Positions 47,816 through 63,100 of a stretch of DNA of 64,000 nucleotides are shown in pieces (position 1 is the first letter of the stretch; the number at the start of each line of letters is the position of its first letter). The stretch is from Neocallimastix lanati (nom. inval.) (taxonomy: Eukaryota > Neocallimastigomycota > Neocallimastigomycetes > Neocallimastigales > Neocallimastigaceae): assembly GCA_016946835.1 (NCBI GenBank), contig JACVTC010000169.1, positions 216,001 to 280,000 on the forward strand, read 5' to 3'. The notes below the pieces were generated by a model. That model was not told where the DNA came from, did not search any database, and was given only the letters and a program-made list of their open reading frames with translations. The translations under genes were made by a program, and so were the position numbers.

Positions 47816-47860
<45 letters not shown>

Positions 47861-47883
47861 TCATACATAAAATGCGTCAACTG

Positions 47884-47927
<44 letters not shown>

Positions 47928-49441
47928 ATTGCCATGATAAAAGTTACTATCATATCAACTACTAGGAAAAGTAAATGGATTATGATAAAAGTTACCGATA
48001 TGTCAACTACTAGGAAAAGTAAATGGATCTTTAAAGAATATAAAGTCGGCTTGAAACTAATTCTAATGATATAACACAAAAGAAATTCTTATTTATAAAC
48101 CCAATTCTACCCTCCGAATATAAAAACACAGTTTTAAGTTTTAACATCCCAAGTAAAAATTTATTGCTCAACTAAAACAAAATAAGAAAAAAAAATAACG
48201 TTTAATATTAAAAAAAAATGCATAATTACACATATTAAACTCGTTTAGTAATGACAATATTATTAATGGGTGAGATTAAAGGTCATAGATCCCATACTAA
48301 ATAAATAAATAAATAAATAAATAACAACTAAGTTAATTTCCCCATTATATTAAGGGAGATATAATATTAATGAATGAAATGCAATTCCTAGCGTGAAATA
48401 GGTACATTCAAATAATAACACCATATTATAAAAAATCTAGTGGAGAAATAGATTTATATAATAACTTACTTATAATAATTAAATATAATTATGAGTCATA
48501 ATATACAATCAATGACATTTATTAATGTACAAAATATACGAATATTTTATTTATGAGAATATCCAAAATATTTAAAATACTATTGAAAATTAGTTAAAAC
48601 TAAAGTAACATCTGTAAAATGCGTTATGCAATAATATTTTAAAGAATTTTATTAAATCTAAAGCCTAAAAAGACTCTAAATAGACATTTAGGCATATATA
48701 AATTATTATACCTAAAGGACTCCAAATGGACACTTAGAAATTATTTAATAATATTTAAAATTAATATCTTCTGAATATTAAAAAAGCTAATTTTATTAAA
48801 CTAAACAAATAAATCAAGTTAAATAAATTAATATAATTTAAAATGACAGAAACCAAAGAAAGCTAGTCATAAATAATAAATGATTGTTGTAAAACCTAAA
48901 GCGTATTCAATCAAAATTAATTAAAACTTAGAATAATAAAATTACCTATTAATAATGGTTTATTCGTTCATCCATAAAACATCAAATATCAAATATAAAA
49001 TACAAGGTAAAATATAGTTAAAAAAATAAAATCAAGCAAATTTACAAAGTATATAAAATATAAAATATTCAATTAATAAAGAATATATATATTAAGAAAT
49101 ATTTCTTTTGATAAAAATAAAAATTCATATAATATATAAATTTAGTTATAATATAATTTACACATATTCACCTAGCAAACCAAATTATATTCATAGTGAA
49201 ATAGTTAATTAGGTTTGAGGGTTGAGGGGAAATGTTAGAATATGTGAAATAATGGTAAATAAACATCAAATGTATTTATAATTGTATTGAAACATATTGT
49301 TATATGCATATTAATATATAAGCCACATTGTAAAAGAATAAAAACCTGAACATGTAATTTGAATTTATCTACTCTTCGTAACTCTTTATCCTAAAACATA
49401 TTAACAAAGTTGATATAATTATTAAACCTAAATATTTAACA
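47569..49441 (+). mobile_element. TRIM-like non-autonomous LTR element, 1.9 kb
   Basis: Two direct repeats, 47569-47760 (192 bp) and 49233-49441 (209 bp), both begin TGTTAGAATATGTGAAATAA and share the blocks ATTGAAACATATTGTTATAT, ATAAGCCACATTGTAAAAG and CTCTTCGTAACTCTTTATCC. A strong polypurine tract (GGGTTGAGGGGAAA) stands directly before the second repeat. The 1.47-kb interior has no coding capacity, contains A/T runs and a 47-bp tandem duplication (47934-48028, with ACTACTAGGAAAAGTAAATG). Size and lack of genes fit a terminal-repeat retrotransposon in miniature. The target duplication is hidden by the flanking (ATT)n. Confidence 0.82.
49219..49232 (+). other. Polypurine tract of the TRIM-like element
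   Basis: GGGTTGAGGGGAAA immediately before the TG of the 3' LTR, the standard plus-strand primer position. It contrasts sharply with the A/T background. Confidence 0.75.
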
Positions 49442-49779
49442 ATTATTATTATTATTATTATTATTATTATAATTATAATTATAATTAGCTGACTATCGGT
49501 AGAAAAACACAAAAACAAAATAACACTTTTTAATATTGTTTTGAATTAGTAATTATTATTAATACTTCCTTTATTTAAGTTTAAGAAAGTGTTTAGATAA
49601 ATACATAAAATAAAGTAAATTATGAATAAATACATGTGACGTCATATGTTAAAATAAATTTATATATATATAAATATATTTATATTAAATTAAAGTGTAT
49701 ATTATTATATTATTATTAGATTATTATTATATATTAATCCAATGTCAAATAACCTTTTTTTTTTACGAATCATCTCAAT

Positions 49780-50105
49780 GCTAATTCTTGGTTTTTCAAT
49801 CTTTGCGCAAGCAACTCTAAAAAAAAAAAAAAAAAAAAAGGAATGGTGTTTTATTACATGAACTTAATATTATATTCATACCAATATGCCTCTGTCTCCA
49901 AGAAATCGGTTATAGTAAGTATATTTTCAAGGAAAGTTCTTTATCACCAGTATTTTCTGGTTACAATTTATTTTTTTTTTTTTTTTTAATTGTGAACAAC
50001 AGACTTCCTGATATGAGAGAGGTCTATTTACTGGTATTCAACCATCCTGTTCATATAATGAAGAACCATCATTTTATAATTATATATAATATAATATCTT
50101 AGTTA

Positions 50106-50141
<36 letters not shown>

Positions 50142-51620
50142 GAATCAAAAGTGCTCCAATTAGTAACATTTTTGCTTTCCTCAAGGCAGATGGCCTGATG
50201 GTCATTTAAAGGCTTCCTCTGAACTTGGTCATTGGTTGAGAAGAAGTCCTACTAATAATAAGATCTTCTAAGGTTTTTATTGTGGACCTCAATATGTCCT
50301 CCTGAAAAATTTTAGAAACACATTCCAAAATATTTTCTTGATTGGACTGTTGCTAAGCTATCTAGTAAATAATATTACATATGTCAAGGGTTCTAAGTCC
50401 TCAGACATTGATCACATAATCTATAATCTATACTAAAGCTATGATTCCTCATGCTCACTTATCATCTTCTTGTTCTTTTTTTTTTTTTTTGTTGTATATA
50501 TCTGATCATAAACATATTGTATTGTCTTGTAATATGGAACATTCAAATTATTTAATGAAACTTAAACAATCTTTCAAAATAGTCTAAGCATATTTGTAAT
50601 ACTCAGAATACAAATTATACTGTCTCATAATTATTTTTATGTTTTAGCAAGTAATCTTGAATCCAAATTTGATGAAACATCAGCTGGTGATGGGATGAAA
50701 GAATTTTATTAATACTTCAATCAGTGTTGTTAAAAAGAAATTAAAGCAGTTATTCCCTCCAAATTTAAAGGCCCTGCATTCCACTGCAAAGAGTATATAA
50801 AGAAGATTTCAATTGCTAAATATTTAGCATATGAAAATATTAAACCTTTCTCAGATTGCCCTTCGATGGATGTTTCTTTTAAATTAATTTAATCCAGTAT
50901 CATAAGGTTATGCAAGGGTTTGAAAAAGCTTAAAAGTACCTTACGTTTCAATCGTTATAAAGTAAAAAAAAAAAAAAAAAAAAAAACGTTACTAAGTAAA
51001 ATATTGTCAAAAAATTAGTAACGTTTTTTTTTTTTTTTTATATATATAAACAAAGACTCTATCATCGTGATTTGGCATGATCTCAAGAAAATCTCCAAAC
51101 CTGCATATTCAGCTTCTACTTTTCATATTCTTCTGGTTAAGTCTAAATCTGGTCAAGGAATCTATTTGATCCCAAATGATCAACTTAAATGTTGGGCTGA
51201 ACATGACAAGGACTTAGCGTCTATTATATTCTACTGGTCATAGTTTAAACCAAGACTATTGGGCAAAAGGTTTTCCCGCAATAATCCTCGTAATCTAAAT
51301 ACCTGGAAATATAAATGATTCCTATTTTTCTCTCTCTGATATAAGTCTGATATAAGGAATACAGTACTTTCTATGAAGGGTAACCAAGCTCCTTGGACCT
51401 GATGGTATATTTCTATTGAATTTTATAAAGCCTTCTTCTGTAATCATGATCTATAAAAGAAAGATTTCCTTCAGCCGGTAAATGCCTTGAGAATTATTTT
51501 TAAAAAAAAAATACGGGAAGGTTCTTTTCCTAATGGACGGAACTCTGCATCTACATCTATTGTTTCTATTCTAAAGAAAGGGGATCTTTCCCAATTGTAA
51601 TAATTACAGATGATGAGACT
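49780..51620 (+). pseudogene. LINE relic, endonuclease plus RT start
   Basis: Plus-strand fragments in order: endonuclease start (LHELNIIFIPICLCLQEIGY at about 49856, then KESSLSPVFSGYNL), endonuclease end (YISDHKHIVLSCN at about 50495-50533, with SDH intact), the linker, and the beginning of reverse transcriptase (SIEFYKAFF at about 51413, preceded by an APWT/D-like stretch, and IREGSFPNG…SIVSILKKGDLSQL at about 51510-51598). Multiple frameshifts, stops and T/A runs. It shows a different subfamily from the copy at 40980, as the sequence differs although the layout is the same. Confidence 0.75.
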
Positions 51621-52929
51621 ACAATGTGATGTCTCTCGCTCCTCCATAAGTCAAACGGAGATAATACCATTGAAGTTTTTTTTTTTTTTTTTATTTTCCA
51701 TTTTTTTTTTTTTTTAAAAAAAAACACCTTATCAACGCAATTCCACATTTTCTGGGGGAAAAGAGGAAGGAATGGTTCAATTTTTTAGAAAGTAGAAAAA
51801 AAAAAAAAAAAAAAAAAAAAACAATAAAGGAATGAAAAAGTTATTCTCTTTGGAAAAAAAAAAAAACCTTCAAATCAAATCCAGTGTAATCCTTTATTCG
51901 CTTGTGTTTTTCGTGTAATTCTTGTTTTTTGTTTTTTTGAATGTTTTGATCCAAATAGAGGTGCATGCTGCTGCGGAACCTTGCCCAATGACTATAGCAA
52001 AAAACAACATTGGTTTAGGAGGGATTGGAATAGTGAGGATTCTTATCTTTAAGAAATTTTTTTTTTTAATGGAATCAAATGCTTTTCTAACTTTATTATT
52101 CTTTTTTTTTTTGTATGATGGGATTTCAGTTAAAAAGTATTTAAAAAAAAAAAGTACTCTTAGGTAAGTACAACAATTCGGTTTAGGTTTAGGTAGCTCT
52201 TGTCTTGAAAGATAAAAGGTAAGGGTAAGGGGTAAGGTAATTAATATATAAAAGAAAAAAAAAAATTTTTTTTTTTTTATTTGAAACTTCCCCTCGTACT
52301 ACAAAACCTGCACATTTATTAGTATTAAATTACATTTCATTATTTCTCTTCCAACTTACTGGTTAAATTTTTAACAATTTCCTTTTTTTTGAGCCAAATT
52401 TGAGATCTTGTTGGGGCACATTAGCATAATGACATCTTCAGTCGAGATCGCCATACTTTATCCCATTTATTTAAAAACGTTAATAATGAACAAGTTCAAA
52501 AAAAAAAAAAAAAAATAAAAAAATAAAAATAAAAATTTGGGGGGGGAGAGAGAGAGAGAGAGGAACAACCAGATGACGATGACGAAAATGCTCCTTTCCT
52601 TAATACTACCTACCACTAAAAATGATTCCAATCATTGTCCCGACCACCCTTACTTACGCACCCAAAGCCATGAAAGATAAGTCTAGGATTTTCATTTTCA
52701 AATAAATTAAAATTTATATTAATATTAATATTAAAATTAAAATTAAAACTTCCCCTCCTCCCCCCCTCTGTGGTTACCGAAGTGATAAATGATAAATATT
52801 TTCATTAAGTTAATACATTAAAGTATGGGAAGTGAATCATCCTCCCTTTTTTTTTTTTTTTTTTTTTTTTGGACCTTAAAAAAAAAAAAAAAAAAGCATG
52901 GTACTTAATTTTTATTTTCAAAAAAAATT
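51621..52929. other. Mixed-composition DNA, no gene assigned
   Basis: Homopolymers alternate with more balanced stretches. An open frame at 51922-52167 (LIQIEVHAAAEPCPMTIAKN near its start) and a stretch reading IPIIVPTTLTYAPKAMKDKS (about 52630-52690) look like decayed coding sequence, but I recognise neither. There are a (GA)n run at 52547-52562 and a GGTAAGGGTAAGGGG run at 52218-52236. Confidence 0.45.
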
Positions 52930-53880
<951 letters not shown>

Positions 53881-53997
53881 TGATCATACATACATTCATT
53901 TTTTTTTTATATATACATTTTCATGGCTTGTCTACAAATCATTTTTCATTTTTTTTTTTAAGAGGTAACGAACCTCCAATTTTTAATCTAATATAAT

Positions 53998-54055
<58 letters not shown>

Positions 54056-54185
54056 ATATGCTACATTTTTTTTTTTTTGTAAATTGATTCACATTGTCTA
54101 TAATACAGGTCAACAAATTTTTAGCAAAATTCATTTGAACCACCTGTAGATTTATAACGCTTAAATTTGTTTATAACTTTTAAAT

Positions 54186-54199
<14 letters not shown>

Positions 54200-54219
<20 letters not shown>

Positions 54220-54375
54220 CCTTTTAAAGATAATAAATTTTACTGGGAATTCTAAATATCGCTTTTCTGATTTCTGCTGACCGTATAACTGATAGATTCT
54301 TAAACAATGGAATTAGTAGTGTTAATGAACTTTTCAACAATATTTCAATTTCCTTACTAAGAATATTAAATTTAT
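54200..54375 (+). pseudogene. LINE RT fragment
   Basis: LLGILNIAFLISADRITDRF (about 54240-54300) then LNNGISSVNE resembles the RT stretch around IIANRISKYRIDKG in the copy at 40980. Short and flanked by T runs. Confidence 0.4.
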
Positions 54376-54420
54376 TGTGATTATTTTTTTTTCTCGTTAT
54401 GTTCGAATGTGTTGCTGTTC

Positions 54421-54819
54421 ATAATGTTGCATTTTGGAATGTTACATTTTAAAGTGTGGCTTTTAAATTAAAATTGTTTTGTAATTTAACGCCCCACATT
54501 TTTATGTGTTACATTAAACTATATCTTTAAAATTGATTATTATTTTATTATTATTTTATCAAAAAATATCTAATATTAAAATGTATCTTTTCTTTAAAAT
54601 TGATTATTATTTTATTATTATTTTACCAAAAATATTTAATATTAAAATATTATCTTTAAAAATTAGATATTATTCAATACTATTCGATTATTATTTTATT
54701 AAAAATTAAAAATAGTATTATTCTTCATTTATCAAATCTAATTTAAGCTACCCTACATAAACTAATAATAAAATTACACTTCATTTCCTATAAAGCCACG
54801 TTACGAAATGCAACATCCC
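54421..54819. mobile_element. MITE-like element 3
   Basis: The left end ATAATGTTGCATTTTGGAAT … AAAGTGTGGCTTTTA and the right end (reverse complement GGGATGTTGCATTTCGTAAC … GTGGCTTTATA) are imperfect terminal inverted repeats sharing the TTGCATTT core and GTGGCTTT word with the MITE-like pair at 25.7-26.4 kb. No coding sequence. Confidence 0.55.
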
Positions 54820-54839
54820 CTTTTAGAACACTACTATCC

Positions 54840-55830
54840 ATCCCAATAGTTATATAAGGTTTGTGTATCTTAATAGTATTAATAATAACGAATAATAAGT
54901 TAAAACAAAAAGCAATCGTAATAGAACACCTCCTTTTTTCAACTTATACTAATTTATACTCCTAAATACTAATGATAATTAAAAAAAAAAAAAAAAAAAA
55001 AACTTATACTAAATAAATATTCACACAAATGATAATAAATTATTCCATAACACCATACCAAAAACACATAAAGTATTTAGAATTGAATTAGATAATTCTT
55101 ATCTTTATTTATTCATTAATTATTTTGCTTTTACAATATTATTATAATTACTATTTAATTTTCTTATTTACCTTAAGAGTAATACTTACCTTACTCATTA
55201 GCATCATGTTATATTGTTATTATTATATAAAATAATTAAATACATGATTGATTATTAAAGATTGACTAAAATAATTAAATAATTAATTTATTTAAATTAA
55301 AGGCATAATATAAATGTATTTTAATATCTAATAATATATATAGTTACATAACCACATTATTGCTAATTGTTTGAGATTACTTAATAGGTTCTTTTTTACA
55401 ATACCCCTCCTAAGATGCAAGCTGCTGTTGGTTGACGACGTTAGCAATGAATTGGTTATAACTATAACCTTGGTAATCCTTAAAGTAGGTCAATATAGTA
55501 GGGATTTTTAGTCTTCTTCTTACTCTATCGAAAAGACATCTATAATTATTTACATCTTACATCTTCTACAGTGTTCCATTCTAGTAGTTGTGTCGGACGG
55601 TAGCTCGTATCATCACAAAAATCGAGTTGTTCGAATCGGAGATAGTATTAGTCTCACGTGTTCTGTTACCCCTGGGCTCCAATTCAACTTCTTATAGGAT
55701 TTTCGTTCCTCTTTGTTGCGCTCGATTAATGGCGATCATCATATCTTTTTTCTCTCTTCAAGCTCTTCCTCGCAAAGCTAATTCTTCTTCTTGGTCACTC
55801 TCCTGGTAATCTTTAATCTTCTAGACCTCA
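54840..55830 (-). pseudogene. Retroelement 3' end with LTR, minus strand
   Basis: The minus strand from 55830 reads decayed coding sequence (YQESDQEEELALRGRA, then EVELEPRGNRTRETNTIS, then FDRVRRRLKIPTILTYFKDY and YSYNQFIANVVNQQQLAS) up to a polypurine tract CTTAGGAGGGG (55414-55404). It is followed by TGTAAAAAAGAACC at 55400, a probable LTR start. A coding stretch, then a PPT, then TG is the layout of an LTR retrotransposon 3' end. The left end of the LTR is not determined; 54840 is a guess. Family unassigned. Confidence 0.5.
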
Positions 55831-55970
55831 AGATCTCTTGCTTTATTTTATATCTTCAATATTAAATATTTAATATTTAAGATATTAATTAAAAATTCAT
55901 TTTTTTATTTAAAAAAGAATATTATAAATGCTCTGAAAGATTTCATTATTTAAAAAAAAAATATTATAAT

Positions 55971-56001
<31 letters not shown>

Positions 56002-56316
56002 TTGAAATCATTCAGCGAATTTATAATAATATTAATAATTTATTTTTTAAAAAAAATCTTTTTAAATCCAATTTTTGATTATGAATTAAAGTTTGAAGGA
56101 TTTAAAATTTAGTGAAATAAATATAATACTAATACTAATATTAATAATAATAATAATAATAAAATCTAAATATTATTTATTCAATTTACCTATTTATTTA
56201 CTTATTTATTATTTATTGGTTAGATTATTTTTTTCTTATTATTACATCTGCTATTAATATTATTATCATGATTTTTATTATTATTTTTATTGTTATTTTG
56301 TTTATTAAAGTACTAA

Positions 56317-56353
<37 letters not shown>

Positions 56354-56390
56354 TATTATTAGTATTATTATTGTTATTATAAATACAATC

Positions 56391-56431
<41 letters not shown>

Positions 56432-56440
56432 AATACAATC

Positions 56441-56502
<62 letters not shown>

Positions 56503-56511
56503 AATACAATC

Positions 56512-56597
<86 letters not shown>

Positions 56598-56880
56598 TAT
56601 TATTAATATTATTATTATTATTATTATTATTTTTTTATTAAATTATTATTATTATTAGGATAATATTGTTATGACTCTCAGTAATGATTGATTATTATTC
56701 AATAATTAAAAAAAAATTAAACTTTAATTTTTAAACTTTAATTATAATTAAAAGTCATTTATCCAAAAATAGTATAAACTTTATTTACTATTAAATTATT
56801 TTTTATATTTTTTTTAAATTTTTATTTTTTAATTTATTTTTTTTTTAAATTTTTTTTTCATTTACTTTTTTAAAAATTTT
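55831..56880. repeat. A+T-rich DNA with ATT minisatellite
   Basis: At 56310-56660, four (ATT)n tracts are separated by ATAAATACAATCTTTTT. No gene. Confidence 0.75.
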
Positions 56881-56919
56881 GATTGAATTTAATTCGTTCA
56901 TTCAAGCATACATTCTATA

Positions 56920-57175
56920 TATTTATTCATTTATTCATTTATTCATTCATTTATTCAGTTCATTACTTATTTACTTATTTATTATTTATTCATCCATCTA
57001 TTTTCTTATTTATTTTTTATTCATCCATCTATTTTATTATTTATTATTTATTCATCCATCTATTTTATTATTTATTATTTATTCATCCATCTATTTTATT
57101 ATTTATTATTTATTCATCCATCTATTTTATTATTTACTTATTTATTCATCCATCTATTTTCTTATTTATTATTAA
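56920..57175. repeat. Minisatellite TTATTCATCCATCTATTTTA, about 27-30 bp
   Basis: About six to seven units at 56985-57165, preceded by (ATTC)n words. Open frames on the plus strand only translate the array. Confidence 0.85.
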
Positions 57176-59257
57176 GACTTCAACCTTTTTTTAAAAAAAA
57201 AAATATAAATATATATAAATATTTAAAAAAATAAATTACATAAAAAATATCTAAAAAAAAAAATGTTTAGAATTTAAGATTAATATTCCATAATTATCAT
57301 AAAGAATAAAATGTAGAATAAATTAAAATTAATGTATAAAGTTATTATTATTTAATAAATAATACGTAACTCACTTTCAACAAAAAAATAATATATTATT
57401 GATATCTATAGAGTTATTTATTACAATTAACTCGAATTATAATAAAATTATTAATAATAATAATTATAATAATAATAATACATAAATATATATTTTTAAT
57501 TAATAGATTAATAGTTCTAAATAGTTAGAATAATTATATATATATATAATATATATAAATATATATAAATATATATAAATATATATAAATAAATATAAAT
57601 AAATATAAATAAATATAAATAAATAAATAATAAATAATAAAAAGTGTATTTATTAATAAATAATAAATAATAAATAATAAATAATAAATAATAAATAATA
57701 AATAATAAATAATTGAATAATAAATAATAAATAATAAATAATAAATAATAAATAATAAATAATAAATAATAAATAATAAATAATTAAATAATAAATAATA
57801 AATAATAAATAATTGAATAATAAATAATAAATAATAAATAATAAATAATAAATAATAAATAATAAATAATAAATAATAAATAATGCATAATAAATAATAA
57901 ATAAGTAAATAAATAAATAAATATATATATATATATTATATTTCTTTAAAGCATTAAAGATTAAAAGTATGAGATATTTATAATAAATAATTTATTCTCT
58001 ATGTAAATTCTATATATTTTATATATATTAAACGAATGATATGTATTTACACACATTATTTATTTTATATTTATTAAATTTTTATTATAAAATTCTAAAA
58101 AATAAAAAAAAAAATATTTAAAAATAAAAATTAAAAAAAAAAAAACATTTTTTTTTCCCTTAAATCTCTCAATTTAGTTGATAGGTGATACTTTATTCAA
58201 TAATGGACTAAAAAAAAAAAAAAAAGCAACATGGCATTGTTTTATTAAAAACAAAAAAACTTTTTTTATTTTATTTTATTTTATTATTTTTCTTTTTTTT
58301 TTAATAAATTATTAATATGACTATAATTAGTGGAATGTATCCATTGTTTAACCTAGATGATAAAAATTTTTTGGCCAAAGTTTCAAGGATTAAGAATAAA
58401 ATGAAATGCCTTCCTTATTTTTAATATTTACATTATCATTATTTAATCTAATATTTATTTATTTTATTTATTATTAAAATATATATATATATTTTTTTTA
58501 AATTATTATTATTAGTTTGTTGAATTTAATTTTAATGAATTTTATTAGATATCACATAATTTTTTATGGAATATCAGTAATATTTCATGGTCAAATTTTA
58601 ATTTAAAAAATTTACTTAATATTTCTTTATATAAGATATCAATAATTTTTTTTTTTTTTAATTAAAAAATAACAAATTATAATCACTTTTTAATAAAATT
58701 AGCCTTAATTCTTTCCTTTTTTTTTTTTTTATTAATTATTAATAATATAAAATTATCTTTTAAAAGTAATGACATAATAATTATATTAGAATTATTGAAG
58801 GAATGAATAATAAAAAATTAAGAATCTTTATATATATATATTTTATTTTTTAAATCTTTTTAAATTTTTTTTTTTTATTTCCAACTGTATTATATTAAGT
58901 TATTTAGAATTTTTTTTTTTTTTTTAATTTTTGCTTATTCTTAAAAAAATAGGAAACAAATAAAAATAAACATAGAAAAAAAGGTTTATTAAAAAAATAA
59001 AATAAAATAAAATAAAATAATATAAAAAAAAATAATATAAAAATAAAAACATATGATTTTTAATAATAATAAAAAAAAAAAAATTTTTTTTTTTTCAAAA
59101 AATAATTTTCTAATAAAACCATTTTAAAGTTAATTATAGCAAAAATAATAAAAAGAAAAAAAAAAAAAAAAAAAAAGAAACATTATAAATATATATATTA
59201 TTTCCTTTTTTTTCTTTTTTTTTTTTTCTTTATTTTAAATTATGACATCATATGAAG

Positions 59258-59293
<36 letters not shown>

Positions 59294-60059
59294 GGAAACA
59301 AAATAAAAATAAAAATAAAATTTTTTACTTTAATATTATTTGTTAAATTATAAAATGACCCATAATAAGTCATCAATACAAAATTTTAAAATATTAAAAA
59401 GTCATCCCTAAATTTTATTTGTCATCCTTTTTTTTTTTTTTATATTGTAATAGTTCATTCTTTTGTATTTTTTTTTTTATATTGTTATATTAATTTATAC
59501 ATTTCTATTGTTATATTTATATATATCTACCTATAGAGTGTTGTATGAATAATTTTTTATATTCCTATATTTATATACTCCTATATTTCTACATTTCTAT
59601 ATTTATATTTAGATATAATATTATGTGATAACTTTTAAATAAAGAATTCATTTCTATTGAAGGCATTTGGAATATCTAAATTGATGATATTTAATACATA
59701 AATAATACATAAATAGCGATATATAATTTTTTTATGGTCTATTTTTATATTGATTTTTTCTTACATTAAAAAAATTTTAATAATGACATAAATGAAAGAA
59801 AAAAAAAAGGAAAAAAATTTTATTTTCTTATATATTTCTATATATAATTGAATCTCTTTAGAAAAAAAAAAAAGAAATATGTCTACATAGTTTACTTTTT
59901 TCAATAATAAAAAAGAAAAAAAATAATAAAATAAAAGGAAGGGAAAGGGAAAATTATTTTTGATTTAAAAATTTTATTTTTATTAAAATTCATAATATTA
60001 TTATTTTTATTTTATATAAAATTTTATTCTATTATTATTCTATTCTTATTTTATTTTTA

Positions 60060-60152
<93 letters not shown>

Positions 60153-63100
60153 TTTGGGTTAATTTTTATTTTTTTATTTTCAAATGATTAAGAAAAATAA
60201 AGAAAAAGAGAAAAAAAAAACTTTTTTTACTTTTTTTTTTTTTTTTACTAAAAACTAAATTTGGAAAGATAATTAATAATGATTAAAAAAAAAAAAAAAA
60301 GTAAAAAAATGACCAAAATTTTTATGAAGCAAAATAAAATAAAAATTAATTTAAAAATTTAAAAAAATTTTTTATTTAATTCAATATATATAAAAAAAAG
60401 TTTAATTATTATTAAAATTTAAATAAATAATAAATAAATAAATACTAATAATAAATAATAAATAATAAATAATAATAAATAATAATTAATAAATAAATAA
60501 ATTAATAAATAAATAAATTAATAAATTAATAAATAAATAAATAAATAAATAAAATTTTTTTATTGTAATAAAATAAAATGTTTTTATTTTATTTATGTAA
60601 ATATTTATATTAAAAAAATTTTTATTTATTTATTCATTTATTTATTTATTAATTTTAATATATTTTAAAATTTTAATTTAAATTAAAATTTAATTAATAT
60701 TTAAAATTTAATTTAAAATAAAATTATATTTAATAAAGTTTTAAATTTAAATAATTATTTTTATCCATAAAAGTCAATCCACAATGAATCACAATAAGCC
60801 TAAAAATGTCATTAAATTATATCCTTTTTTATTTTTTTATTATTTTTTAAATATTTTAGTATTTTATTATTTTATTTATTATTATTAATATTATTATTAT
60901 TAATTTATTATTTTATTTATTATTTTATTTATTATTTTATTTATTATTATTATTATTATTTTATTTATTATTAATTTATTATTATTTTATTATTATTATT
61001 ATTATTCTATTCTATTTATTATTATTATTATAATTTTTTAAATATTTATTCATTACATAATGAAACCTTCATATTTGGTCATATTCATTCATGATTCATT
61101 AATATATATAAAAAATGTATAGATAAAATTAAATATAAATATATATAAATAAATAAAACTATTTTTTTATGTTTTATGTTTTTTTTTTCTTTAATTATCT
61201 CTTAATTATTTTAATATTTTAATAAAATAAAAATAAAAAAAATTATGATTTATATTTATATATATAAAAGCATAGGAATAGATAATAACAAAATAATTCT
61301 ATTTATTAATCATTTTTTTACTAGTTTTTTTTTATTATTATATATTAAAAATTATAATTATAATGATATATATGTATATATATAAAGCTATTAAAATTAT
61401 TTTTTGTAAATAGTATTTTAAATATAGTTTTATCTAAAAAATAAATTTATATAATAAAAATGTTCAAAAAAAATTTTTTTTTTTTAATTTCATTTTTTTA
61501 AAAGATGAAAAAAAAAGGAAAAAAAAAAAAAGAAATTAAAATGTTATTTTCTATTTTTAAATGTATTTAATTTTTTTTTTTTTTAATAATAATACAAAAA
61601 TAAAAAAAAAAAAAAAAAACATTATTATTTATAATTAATGAAAAGATAAAACATTTATATTAATAATTAATGATCATACTATCTACAATTATAGATAATA
61701 TCTTTTTTTTTTATATTTAAATATTTCCTTTATTATCTTTTATATTTAAATATTTATAATTAAATTTCCTTTTCTTAATATGTAAAATTAAACTTTAATA
61801 CTATCTCTATTTTAATTTTTTATATCTTTTATTAATTTTTATATCTTTTATTAATTTTTATATCTTTTATTAATTTTTATATCTTTTATTAATTTTTATA
61901 TCTTTTATTAATATTTATATCTTTTATTAATATTTAAAATTCATGTTTTATTTAAATAAATAGTTTAATAGGAACAATTTTCATTTTTAATTTATAAATA
62001 CTATTAAATATAGTTTATCTTCAAACTTTTTTATTACTATTTATAAAACAAAAATATGAATCATTTTGAGTTTAATTAATATAGAATAATAAGGCCATAT
62101 TGAAAATATCCGTTTTTTATTATTTATTTTATTTTTTAACTAATATTTTTTTAATTTATTTCATTGTATTTATTAATTATAATGTCATTATTTATTTATT
62201 CATCAATGAAAATGAAACCTCTACTGAAGAATGATCGACATGGAAATTTTTAAAGAATCTTATTTCCTATAAAATCCAAAAATCTTATGAAATAAAGTTT
62301 GAATCAAAACATCCTATTCTTTAAAAGGTATGCACTAATGAATGATTCATTTCCGTAAAATTAAAATTGAATTGAATAATCTTTCAATAATATCAGCCAC
62401 GTATTAGATAAAATTTAAATTAAAAGTTAAATTAAAAGTTAAATTAAAAATTAAATTAAAAATTAAATTAAACTTTAATTTTTTTTTTAAATATTTAAAT
62501 TTTTAAATTTTTAATATTTAATATTTAAGTTTAAAAAAAAAATTATTTTACATTGTTTTTTTTTTGTTTTATCATGCTATATATGGTTAAATATGGTGTT
62601 ATTTCTTATTTTTATATCTATATAAAATAGATCAAATATAAAAAAAAAAGTTATATAAATATATAAAAAAATATACTATAGAATACATATAACCTATATA
62701 ATATATAATATATATCATTTAATAAATGTATAATAAATTTATATAAAATAATCATTAAATATATATTATTATTATTATTATTAATATTATTATTATTTTT
62801 TAATAATAGATATAAGATTTTCTTCATTCATTAATTATTTAATAGATTTAGTTTTATTTTTTATTGTGTCACAATATTAGTAAACACGTTACATTTCAAT
62901 TAATAAATAAATAACAATATTAATCAACCCTAAACTCCTTAAAGTTAATAAATAAATAAATAACAATGCTAATAAATGAATGAATGAATAAATAATAAAT
63001 AAATAAATACCAGATAATATTAATTTTTTTTTTTTAAAAAAAAAAAGTTTAATTATTAGTATTTTTATATGTATTTGATTTTAATTTTACTATTAAGGGC

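Noticed and set aside
47569-49441. CRISPR-like or operon structure
   Set aside because: The direct repeats are long, only two, and carry LTR hallmarks; no array or bacterial features occur anywhere in the window.
52185-52240. TTTAGGTTTAGG and GGTAAGGGTAAGGGG runs resembling telomere repeat
   Set aside because: Only two or three imperfect units in mixed orientation inside a region with LINE relics; too short for a telomere or clear interstitial tract.
55588-55809. Plus-strand frame of 73 codons
   Set aside because: The minus strand has readable protein leading into a polypurine tract and LTR-like start; the plus frame looks like its shadow.
56879-57194. Two overlapping 100-codon frames resembling membrane proteins
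   Set aside because: Both are translations of the same minisatellite; the hydrophobicity comes from the T-rich unit.
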